Of a stretch of 64,000 nt of DNA, positions 27,612 to 34,290 are shown piece by piece. Made by a program: the position numbers and the translations under genes. The notes below the pieces were generated by a model, which made no database searches, was not told where the DNA came from, and saw nothing but the letters and a program-made list of their open reading frames with translations. How positions within the stretch are numbered: the first letter of the stretch is position 1; every line of letters starts with the position of its first letter. Source of the DNA: an uncultured Prevotellaceae bacterium (GTDB taxonomy: Bacteria; Bacteroidota; Bacteroidia; Bacteroidales; Bacteroidaceae); assembly GCA_900316505.1 (NCBI GenBank), contig ONDH01000002.1:33864-97863 (forward strand), given 5' to 3'.

Positions 27612-28040
27612 TTACGCGATAGTGATAAGGATGGCGCCTTCCATCACGGTCTCGCCACGCTGAACCTTCACTTCCTGAACCTTACCGTCGCGGTCGGCAT
27701 CGATGTTGTTCTCCATCTTCATGGCTTCGAGCACAACAACGGTTTCGCCCTTCTTAACTGCCTGACCGACAGTGACCTTGATGTCGTTGATGGTACCTGG
27801 CAGCGGTGCGCGAACGGCAGATACACCTGCCTCGACTGCTTCGAGCTTCTCTTTTGGAGCCTCAACAGTCTTGACGGGAGCAGCCACAGCACGTACGACT
27901 GGCTTGGGCTGAGCAACAGGCTTTTCGAGTTCCACCTCGAACTCGATACCGTTCACTTCAACTTTTGCGATGTTCTCTTCAATGCCGTTGATTTTCACAT
28001 TGTAAGGAGCACCCTTTATCTTATAATTATATTCTTTCAT
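27612..28040 (-). CDS. mmdC: Biotin carrier subunit of methylmalonyl-CoA decarboxylase
   Basis: A 142-residue biotinyl protein. The C-terminal biotinyl-lipoyl domain carries VVLEAMKMENN with the biotinylated Lys108. A Pro/Ala/Val-rich flexible linker (about residues 40-75) precedes it, and an N-terminal part of about 40 residues (KEYNYKIKGAPYNVKING) is typical of Bacteroidetes carriers. The biotin arm shuttles the carboxyl group from the carboxyltransferase (mmdA) to the membrane subunit (mmdB), between which it is encoded. Confidence 0.92.
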   Translation of the reverse strand: MKEYNYKIKGAPYNVKINGIEENIAKVEVNGIEFEVELEKPVAQPKPVVRAVAAPVKTVEAPKEKLEAVEAGVSAVRAPLPGTINDIKVTVGQAVKKGETVVVLEAMKMENNIDADRDGKVQEVKVQRGETVMEGAILITIA

Positions 28041-28055
28041 GTTGTTTTTGATGTT

Positions 28056-29045
28056 TTAGTTTGCTTGATGATGCTGTGGAGTGACACGAAGTTCGTGGCT
28101 CTTGTCTGCCCACGTGGTTTGAGTCTGATTGATGGTCAGGATGCCTGACTCAAGGTCGTGCGTGCCACCAAAGTACTCGTGGAGTGCCAAACCGATAACG
28201 GCTGCATAAGTCTCCATGTCGATACCCTTGGTTTCAGTGGTACCCTGCTTGGCCATTTCAACCACACGAACAGCCTGCTCATGAATGGCACGGATGGCAC
28301 GAACTCGAGCCAGCTTGGCAGCACGGTTCATTGCCCAACCAAAGATGTGGAAGAACACGAACAACAGGATGAGACATGAGAACACCACACCCATACACAT
28401 GAGCGTCATAGCTATGCCGTGGGGGTCTTTCTCCTTGAACTCCTTGATCTTGTCGTTGCTGAAGGCAACATTGGGAGCGTTAGGAGTCACCTTGTCTGCT
28501 TCCAGCACCTGCCACTGAGCATCCTTGACACGTGCGTAGCTGGAACCAGCCGGAAGGGCTTCCACACGCACTGAGTCGAGCAAGTCAACTGCATTGCCAT
28601 CGAAGAAATAAATGGTGAAAGGTTCACCAACAGGAAGTGTGAAGTTCAGGTGAAGCGTACCACGATTCACGTGGCCATCAGCAAAGAATGTGATGCGTTG
28701 CTTGGCAGCAAGCGATGTACGCGGGTCTCCTGCAGGAATGAGCGACATGAGCTTTTCACGCTCAGGCGCTGACATAGTCTTGTCAAGCACAGCCGGATTG
28801 ATGGTGAGGAAACAGTTTCTTATGTCATGAGTAGAATAAGAAATGTTCTCAATCTCAATCCATGAGGTTGGCTGACCATATTCATCCACATAGCTTGCCT
28901 GCTGCTCGCACGTCTTGGTGGAATCACCTTGACAGCATGCAGGAGTGTAAACATAGACTTCGTTGAGCTTGAAGTCGTGTGCGCCCTGTGCGAATGCGGC
29001 AGATGAAGCGATGAGGAATGAAATAACTGATAATATCTTTCTCAT
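28056..29045 (-). CDS. OadG-family subunit with an N-terminal exported domain
   Basis: A 329-residue protein. A signal peptide (RKILSVISFLIASSAAFA) is followed by about 190 residues predicted outside the membrane, with SWIEIENISYSTHDIRN resembling lamin-tail-like beta domains. A single membrane helix (about residues 215-240, AMTLMCMGVVFSCLILLFVF) and a cytoplasmic part come next. OadG gamma/delta subunits are normally small, consisting of the helix plus a short tail that holds the pump together. Here the large exported part is an addition also known in other Bacteroidetes; its role is unknown. Position between mmdA and the biotin carrier supports the assignment. Confidence 0.8.
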   Translation of the reverse strand: MRKILSVISFLIASSAAFAQGAHDFKLNEVYVYTPACCQGDSTKTCEQQASYVDEYGQPTSWIEIENISYSTHDIRNCFLTINPAVLDKTMSAPEREKLMSLIPAGDPRTSLAAKQRITFFADGHVNRGTLHLNFTLPVGEPFTIYFFDGNAVDLLDSVRVEALPAGSSYARVKDAQWQVLEADKVTPNAPNVAFSNDKIKEFKEKDPHGIAMTLMCMGVVFSCLILLFVFFHIFGWAMNRAAKLARVRAIRAIHEQAVRVVEMAKQGTTETKGIDMETYAAVIGLALHEYFGGTHDLESGILTINQTQTTWADKSHELRVTPQHHQAN

Positions 29046-29050
29046 AATGC

Positions 29051-30616
29051 TTACAATGGAATATTACCGTGCTTCTTAGCAGGATTGGTAAGTGACTTGT
29101 TGGCCAGCTGCTCGAGGGCGCGGATGACGCGGAAACGAGTGTTGCGTGGCTCGATGACATCGTCGATGTAGCCGTACTTGGCTGCCTGATAAGGATTGGC
29201 GAAGAGCTTAGAGTATTCCTCCTCCTTCTCGGCGATGAATGCCTTGGCATCACCACCCTCTTCCTTAATCTGCTTAGCCTCACGGGCATAGAGCACTGCG
29301 GCAGCACCGCTGGCACCCATCACAGCGATTTCAGCTGATGGCCATGCGTAGTTGATGTCGCCACGCAGTTGCTTACAAGACATCACGATGTGAGAACCGC
29401 CGTAAGACTTGCGGAGGGTGACGGTCACCTTTGGCACAGTTGCCTCTCCGTAAGCGTAGAGGAGCTTAGCACCATGCAGGATGACGGCGTTGTACTCCTG
29501 ACCTGTTCCAGGAAGGAAGCCTGGCACATCCACGAAGCTGACAATTGGGATGTTGAAGGCATCGCAGAAACGGACGAAACGCGCACCCTTACGAGAAGCG
29601 TTGCAGTCGAGCACACCAGCGAACTTAGAAGGCTGGTTGGCAACGATACCTACCGAACGGCCATTGAAACGAGCGAAACCGACAATGATGTTCTGCGCAT
29701 AGCGTGGCTGCACCTCGAAGAACTCGCCGTTATCGACTGTAGCGGCAATGACCTTGTACATATCGTATGCCTGGTTTGGATTGTCAGGAATGATTTCGTT
29801 GAGTGAATCCTCCAAACGGTCGATTGGGTCTGTGCATTCCACACGTGGAGTCTCCTCCTGGTTGTTCTGAGGAATGTAAGAGATGAGTTGCTGAATCATC
29901 GCCATCGCCTCTTCCTCAGTAGAAGCTGTGAAGTGAGTCACACCAGACTTGGTAGAGTGAACAGAAGCACCACCAAGGCTCTCCTGATCCACATCCTCAC
30001 CTGTCACAGTCTTCACCACAGCAGGACCTGTGAGGAACATGAACGAGGTGTTCTCCATCATGAGCGTGAAGTCGGTCAATGCAGGAGAATATACAGCACC
30101 ACCGGCACAAGGACCGAAGATACCTGAAATCTGAGGAATCACACCTGAAGCCATAATGTTACGCTGGAAAATCTCTGCGTAACCAGCCAAGGCGTTGATA
30201 CCCTCCTGAATGCGCGCACCACCTGAGTCGTTGATGCCGATGACAGGAGCACCCACCTTCATGGCCATATCCATGATCTTGCAAATCTTCTGGCTCATCG
30301 TCTCGGAGAGAGAACCTGCATTCACCGTGAAGTCCTGAGCAAAGATAAACACGAGACGACCGCCAATCGTACCAGAGCCGGTCACAACACCGTCGCCCAG
30401 ATACTGCTTCTTCTCCATACCGAAGTTCGTGCAACGGTGGAGCTTGAACATATCATACTCTTCAAAACTGCCCTCATCAAGGAGCATGGCAATACGCTCA
30501 CGTGCCGTGAACTTGCCCTTCGCATGCTGCTTGTCGATAGCCTTCTCGCCACCGCCAAGACGTGCTTTCTGTCGGAGTTCAATCAACTCCTGTATTCTTT
30601 CTGTTTGCTTTGACAT
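29051..30616 (-). CDS. mmdA: Methylmalonyl-CoA decarboxylase alpha subunit (carboxyltransferase)
   Basis: A 521-residue acyl-CoA carboxyltransferase. It moves the carboxyl group of (S)-methylmalonyl-CoA onto biotin, giving propionyl-CoA. The two crotonase-like halves show the oxyanion loops [19 protein letters not shown] and [18 protein letters not shown] (N half) and [18 protein letters not shown] and [13 protein letters not shown] (C half). Such chains are also called propionyl-CoA carboxylase beta. The neighbouring membrane pump genes and the absence of a biotin carboxylase favour the decarboxylase role. The next gene downstream starts 5 bases after its stop. Confidence 0.93.
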   Translation of the reverse strand: MSKQTERIQELIELRQKARLGGGEKAIDKQHAKGKFTARERIAMLLDEGSFEEYDMFKLHRCTNFGMEKKQYLGDGVVTGSGTIGGRLVFIFAQDFTVNAGSLSETMSQKICKIMDMAMKVGAPVIGINDSGGARIQEGINALAGYAEIFQRNIMASGVIPQISGIFGPCAGGAVYSPALTDFTLMMENTSFMFLTGPAVVKTVTGEDVDQESLGGASVHSTKSGVTHFTASTEEEAMAMIQQLISYIPQNNQEETPRVECTDPIDRLEDSLNEIIPDNPNQAYDMYKVIAATVDNGEFFEVQPRYAQNIIVGFARFNGRSVGIVANQPSKFAGVLDCNASRKGARFVRFCDAFNIPIVSFVDVPGFLPGTGQEYNAVILHGAKLLYAYGEATVPKVTVTLRKSYGGSHIVMSCKQLRGDINYAWPSAEIAVMGASGAAAVLYAREAKQIKEEGGDAKAFIAEKEEEYSKLFANPYQAAKYGYIDDVIEPRNTRFRVIRALEQLANKSLTNPAKKHGNIPL

Positions 30617-30622
30617 ATTTTT

Positions 30623-30730
30623 TTAATTCATAATTGATAATGCATAATTCATAATTTGCCATGCGGCTTGTGCTCAATCGACACATCGCGTCAGCCTAAT
30701 TATGAATTATGAATTGTGAATTATTAATTA
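30623..30730. repeat. Hairpin element B (arms AATTCATAAT)
   Basis: The left arm (30623-30656) is made of repeated AATTCATAAT units; the right arm (30698-30730) is its inverted counterpart. The core starts GCCATGCGGCTTG. It sits between mce and mmdA and would form a long hairpin in the transcript, which may adjust the ratio of the two products. Confidence 0.75.
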
Positions 30731-31138
30731 TTTCTGTGGTTCACAAAGTTCTGTCAAAATACCAGCAGTTGACTTAGGATGCAGGAAAGCGATAGACATC
30801 TGCTCAGCACCTGGACGTGGAGTCTTGTCAATCAGACGAATCTCCTTACCTTCAGCCTCAACGAGTGCCTCAGCCACACCGTCCTCAACAGCGAAAGCCA
30901 CGTGGTGAACGCCCTTGCCACCCTTTTCCAGCCACTTTGCAACAGCTGATTCAGGAGACGTTGGCTCCAGGAGTTCCAGTTTCACTTCACCAACCTTCAA
31001 GAAAGCAGTCTTCACTTTCTGGTCAGCCACTTCTTCCACTGCATAGCACTTCAGGCCAAGCACATTCTCGAAATAAGGGAGCACTGCGTCGATGCTCTCC
31101 ACACCTATACCAAGGTGATCGATTCTTGAAATCTTCAT
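30728..31138 (-). CDS. mce: Methylmalonyl-CoA epimerase
   Basis: A 136-residue VOC-fold enzyme interconverting (R)- and (S)-methylmalonyl-CoA, needed between the mutase product and the S-specific decarboxylase. It has the two-module pattern with RIDHLGIGVESID (metal His8), LELLEPTSPES, and VHHVAFAVED, with ELCEP at the end. The open frame continues upstream to 31348 but the extra part is unrelated hydrophobic sequence, so I take the ATG at 31138. It is first in the operon, behind the promoter at 31240-31247. Confidence 0.93.
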   Translation of the reverse strand: MKISRIDHLGIGVESIDAVLPYFENVLGLKCYAVEEVADQKVKTAFLKVGEVKLELLEPTSPESAVAKWLEKGGKGVHHVAFAVEDGVAEALVEAEGKEIRLIDKTPRPGAEQMSIAFLHPKSTAGILTELCEPQK

Positions 31139-31239
31139 AATGAATTTTCTTGATTTTATTAAATAATGAATGTTGTTATGTAATTTTTCATCACAAAAAG
31201 AATAGGACACGCCACTGACGGCATGCCACAAAAACTTTA

Positions 31240-31247
31240 CAAAGATA
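31240..31247 (-). promoter_or_regulatory. -7 box for the mce-mmd operon
   Basis: The minus strand reads TATCTTTG, about 100 bases upstream of the mce ATG. The leader contains GGCATGCC and a short inverted repeat. Confidence 0.6.
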
Positions 31248-31459
31248 CAGCTTTTTATCGGGAAGGGAAAAACAAACACAAGAAAAAACGCCCCTTCCCA
31301 CAGAAAAAGACAAAAACCACTCAAAAACACCACTTTCGCAAACTCCACGTTTCAACCCCACCCTTCCCACTCTTTATTCCACTTCCGCCACGGCCCTCCT
31401 TGCACAGTTCCATCTCGCAAATTTTTGATAATTCATTTGGAAGTTTCAATTATATTGTT

Positions 31460-31556
31460 TACCTTTGTACCCGTAATGCTTGGTCAAGCCTCTGCTATCA
31501 AAGCACGTAACCAAGTTTTTGAATACCCGCCACTATCAAAGTTGGCGGGTTGTTTT
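31460..31556 (+). ncRNA. Candidate small RNA with own promoter and terminator
   Basis: A -33 TTTG (31436-31439), 20 bases, then the -7 box TACCTTTG (31460-31467) predict a start near 31474. The transcript can fold CTTGG with CCAAG around an inner hairpin TGCT-ATCAA-AGCA. It ends in the stem ACCCGCCA / TGGCGGGT followed by a U tract at 31551-31556. CTATCAAAG occurs in the loop of both hairpins. The RNA would be about 80 bases. I do not recognise the family. Confidence 0.6.
31525..31556 (+). terminator. Intrinsic terminator of the candidate small RNA
   Basis: The perfect 8-bp GC-rich stem (31525-31532 with 31543-31550) is followed by TGTTTTTT. Confidence 0.8.
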
Positions 31557-31558
31557 TT

Positions 31559-31584
31559 GTACCATGGTACTGGTTGCAAAGATA
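31559..31584 (-). promoter_or_regulatory. Minus-strand promoter with 12-bp palindrome
   Basis: The minus strand reads TATCTTTGCAACCAG (31570-31584), followed at once by GTACCATGGTAC. It would transcribe the antisense of the small RNA toward mce. The 15-base element is identical to the one at the phosphohexomutase promoter. Confidence 0.45.
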
Positions 31585-31735
31585 CGACTATTTCTTCATT
31601 CCACCAACTATTCCTTTTGTTATTCTTTGTATTATACATCAGACATCATCTTTATTCCACCTCCACCACTTCCCTTTATTCCGCTTTCACCACTTCCCTT
31701 ATTCCGCTTCCGCCACCACCCTCCTTCCACTGCCC

Positions 31736-31810
31736 CTAAATCGACGTCGTCGACATCGGCAAGTCGACATCGACGACATCGGTTAACCGACGTCGACGAC
31801 GTCGATTTAG
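31736..31810. repeat. GTCGAC/GACGTC-rich long palindrome
   Basis: Arms of 24 bp (31736-31759 and 31787-31810) pair with one mismatch around a 27-base centre. The whole can also be read as three head-to-tail copies of 22-24 bases built from CGACrTCG. Such a dense run of self-complementary hexamers is unlike anything else in the window. Confidence 0.75.
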
Positions 31811-31862
31811 AGGGTGTTGAACAAAGGGGAAAGAGGATATGCCGCTACCGCACTTACATTTA

Positions 31863-31908
31863 CGTCGCTGCCATAATTACCCCAACGGCAGTTCCGTAAT
31901 TACGACAA
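31863..31908. repeat. Two 23-nt imperfect repeats with TAATTAC
   Basis: Units at 31863-31885 and 31886-31908, each with TAATTAC near the middle and ending CAA. ATAATTAC and GTAATTAC also make an inverted pair, giving a hairpin. Confidence 0.5.
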
Positions 31909-31929
31909 CGACGTTCTATTAGAAAGGAC

Positions 31930-32178
31930 TTATACATCTTTTCTTTCCTTCATCCATAACAGCATCAACAGAATCGCCACAATCACATCAACTACATTCC
32001 AGATTGTGCGCCCAAGGGCAACTTTGATGAAAGGCTGAAACAACAGGGCAAGGGAGGCAAAGGTGACGGCCAATGCCACCTTGCTCTGTGTGTAATAACG
32101 ATAAGCCATCACTCCGAATGCCACCATCGACACGAAACGGACCAACATGTAGTAACATAAGGCATCGGAAGGAGGCAA
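31930..32178 (-). CDS. DUF6804-like small membrane protein
   Basis: About 82 residues with two or three membrane helices. ALLFQPFIKVALGRTIWNVVDVIVAILLML matches the end of DUF6804 proteins, in two overlapping stretches (LLFQPFIKVALGR, IWNVVDVIVA). Function unknown. No ATG opens the likely N terminus: the frame starts with TTG at 32178, an internal ATG lies at 32148, and the frame stays open upstream into the end of the next gene. The true start is therefore uncertain. It is the last gene of an AT-rich minus-strand group. Confidence 0.55.
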   Translation of the reverse strand: MPPSDALCYYMLVRFVSMVAFGVMAYRYYTQSKVALAVTFASLALLFQPFIKVALGRTIWNVVDVIVAILLMLLWMKERKDV

Positions 32179-32231
32179 AGGAGGAGGATTGCTGATAATA
32201 TGAGATAGAGATATTTCGTTATGTATTACGA

Positions 32232-33131
32232 TTATGTATTTATCTCTGTGTTCGATGCTGTCGTATTATCTATAAGTAATTTTGAAAAAATTATCATAAG
32301 CAAGTCGAATAACATAGGGATAAGCATGAAAGAGCCGAATTCATACTTGGCAAAAAAAATCAAAAAATTTATAATAACGAGTGCATAAAGAACAATGTTG
32401 ATAACATATAAGACATGTAAACGGATATGGAAAACCTTATATACCCAGTTCACAATTATAATAGCTATAGGTAAAAACAGAAAGGCAAAAAAGCCTCCTT
32501 CAAAATCCTCCATGTAATCATATATATGATAACCGTCATCGTCAACTGGAATAATGTACAATATTATAAGTAGCAGAACAGGAAGGATGGTGTTTATCAT
32601 AGAATAATACTTTTTCAAACTAATTAGTATTTTCATGGAGTGCTTTTGTGACCATCTTTCCAATCCATTTGCTCGTATAAGTTTTTCCTCTACCTGAATA
32701 ATCGAGTTCTTTTTGTTTATCATACTATACTTATACTTATCCTGAAGGTTCCGAACCCCTTTTTTCACACTTGGAGTAATCGCAAACAAAATTGCCATAA
32801 TAGTCAAGGTGCGTATCCTCATCTCATCATATGTACTAATACCACCCCTCATAAAAAATGCGAGAAGAAAAGCCATCAGATAGCATCCCCCTATTTTACA
32901 CATATACAACATAACCATATCATTCATATTATCTTTTACTGATAATGTAGAACATCGCCTATACTTCTTGTAAACTAAGCAATATCCTAATATATTCATT
33001 AATATGATAAAAGGTAAAAACCACACTACACCAAACAAAGCACCGATAAAAGATAGAAATGCCGAAATATAGATAAAAACAGAAATACATATGTATGATG
33101 TCCTCGTCATCGGATTATTTATTGTTTCCAT
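32232..33131 (-). CDS. Hypothetical multi-pass membrane protein
   Basis: A 299-residue protein of no family I recognise. It has about eight hydrophobic segments: two near the N terminus (ICISVFIYISAFLSFIGALF; FLPFIILMNILGYCLV), two around residues 75-125, a charged cytoplasmic middle (RNLQDKYKYSMINKKNS) and four in the last 130 residues. Codon use is AT-rich compared with flanking housekeeping genes. Its start overlaps the end of the upstream lipoprotein gene by 13 bases, so the two are probably made together. Confidence 0.6.
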   Translation of the reverse strand: METINNPMTRTSYICISVFIYISAFLSFIGALFGVVWFLPFIILMNILGYCLVYKKYRRCSTLSVKDNMNDMVMLYMCKIGGCYLMAFLLAFFMRGGISTYDEMRIRTLTIMAILFAITPSVKKGVRNLQDKYKYSMINKKNSIIQVEEKLIRANGLERWSQKHSMKILISLKKYYSMINTILPVLLLIILYIIPVDDDGYHIYDYMEDFEGGFFAFLFLPIAIIIVNWVYKVFHIRLHVLYVINIVLYALVIINFLIFFAKYEFGSFMLIPMLFDLLMIIFSKLLIDNTTASNTEINT

Positions 33132-33859
33132 TTGAATGTTTTTACGGATTTAAACAAATCTTTGAATTCTAAAGAGTCTTTATCATGGTAAGCCATCATC
33201 ATTTTGACAGCTTTATCATCATTCTGTATAATGAAAATATGCACTGAAACAGGACCATCACCAGTCAAGCCTTTTCTCCGATAATAAGTATCCAATATAT
33301 TTGCATATTCCGGAACAACTTTATCCCGATTCCACCTATTCGTAGGAAACATATCAACAAAAGGACCATTCAAAATCAAATCTTTGTCTTCAACCTCATC
33401 ATATGCCATTTGCTCAAGCTGTCGCATTACATCAACATTATAAACATCGTCTTGAGGCTTAGCAAAAGTACCAGCTGTTCCCCTCATATAGTCAATATAT
33501 ACCCGAACATAATAATGCTCTTTCTTCTGTTCTGTTAGGAATCTTCCCCAATCAACACTATCATTCTCATAGCAAACTGTATCCACATAAGAAAAGTTTG
33601 TACCTCTTTTTTCATCAATTACATCCCATCCATCCATCTTTGTCTGTCGCATGTTAGGAGGCATCATGATACTACATGCTCCATCCATTAAATCATATTC
33701 TTTCCAATCATCTGGGACATCATAATCATCAAAATCCATAATACATATAAATGTGTTTCCATATAGCTCGACCTCGTTTACCTTACGATTAGAGCAAGAA
33801 GTTGTCATGGTAACAGCTATAATTAAAAGAATCACGAGTGCTTTATTATTCATAATCAT
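33119..33859 (-). CDS. Hypothetical lipoprotein
   Basis: About 246 residues starting with a lipoprotein signal peptide (ALVILLIIAVTMTTSC, lipid-modified Cys). The mature part is acidic and soluble, with no motif I recognise; MDGACSIMMPPNMRQ suggests a conserved binding surface as seen in some Bacteroidetes lipoproteins. ATG codons at 33859 and 33853 both fit; the longer frame uses GTG at 33874. Being coupled to a membrane protein gene, it may be the extracytoplasmic partner of that protein. AT-rich like its neighbour. Confidence 0.6.
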   Translation of the reverse strand: MIMNNKALVILLIIAVTMTTSCSNRKVNEVELYGNTFICIMDFDDYDVPDDWKEYDLMDGACSIMMPPNMRQTKMDGWDVIDEKRGTNFSYVDTVCYENDSVDWGRFLTEQKKEHYYVRVYIDYMRGTAGTFAKPQDDVYNVDVMRQLEQMAYDEVEDKDLILNGPFVDMFPTNRWNRDKVVPEYANILDTYYRRKGLTGDGPVSVHIFIIQNDDKAVKMMMAYHDKDSLEFKDLFKSVKTFKWKQ

Positions 33860-34290
33860 TCTTGTTTGCGACACAGCAAAAAGAAAGGTGCGAGACTTTT
33901 CCGATTGCTATTCCGAGGCATCGCCAAACGCCCATACACATACAAACATGAAGCCCACACCTTACGATGTAAGCATTCACTTTTATTGCGATGTGTATTC
34001 TTTGATTTGGCGAATTTCGGAATACATCAAGTAAAAGTAAACACTTTCTTTTCCTTATGTCAAGTTAAACAATTTATACCATATACTTTATTTTAGTTTG
34101 TTGAATTATTATCTTTCCACTTCGTTTCATCCATTCTTCATCAATGTCCGATGGATTGTCACGATGTAGTCTTTCATCCTTTTTGTTTTCAATTTTCGTT
34201 TGCAAATATACAATTTATTATTCGCTTCCAAATAATTTTACAAGTTATTTTTGAGAAACAACAGAAAAAACAAGGTTGCTCGTCATTTAC
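33860..34290. other. Intergenic region, long inverted repeat, no gene
   Basis: Holds the 114-bp inverted repeat at 33910-34023 and then AT-rich sequence with CAAATATA (34203-34210), a possible minus-strand -7 box. I see no coding sequence. Confidence 0.5.
33910..34023. repeat. Long imperfect inverted repeat
   Basis: The left arm 33910-33941 and right arm 33991-34023 share blocks ATTCCGA, TCGCCAAA (TTCGCCAAA) and ATACACAT in matching inverted order. The loop contains a small perfect hairpin CTTAC-GAT-GTAAG. It may be a structured RNA or a short non-autonomous element. Confidence 0.6.

Larger units (their letters stand above)
31374..31721. repeat. Dispersed and tandem 23-nt units, TTATTCCGCTTTCACCAC family
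   Basis: Units at 31374-31396, 31652-31674, 31676-31698 and 31699-31721 each begin TTATTCC and end CCC, with CCACC or CACC inside. The last three are head to tail. The first lies 250 bases away on the other side of the candidate small RNA. Confidence 0.65.
31139..31929. other. Gene-free block with sRNA candidate and periodic repeats
   Basis: Contents in order: leader and promoter of mce (31139-31247), an A-rich stretch, a lone 23-nt unit (31374-31396), a candidate small RNA (31460-31556), a minus-strand promoter with palindrome (31559-31584), three 23-nt units (31652-31721), a GTCGAC-rich palindrome (31736-31810) and another repeat pair (31863-31908). Small reading frames here resemble no protein and follow the repeats. 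Confidence 0.6.

Noticed and set aside
31425..31739. Small protein gene over the sRNA candidate
   Set aside because: The frame crosses a strong terminator and periodic repeats; composition does not look like a protein. A short peptide from the first part cannot be fully excluded.
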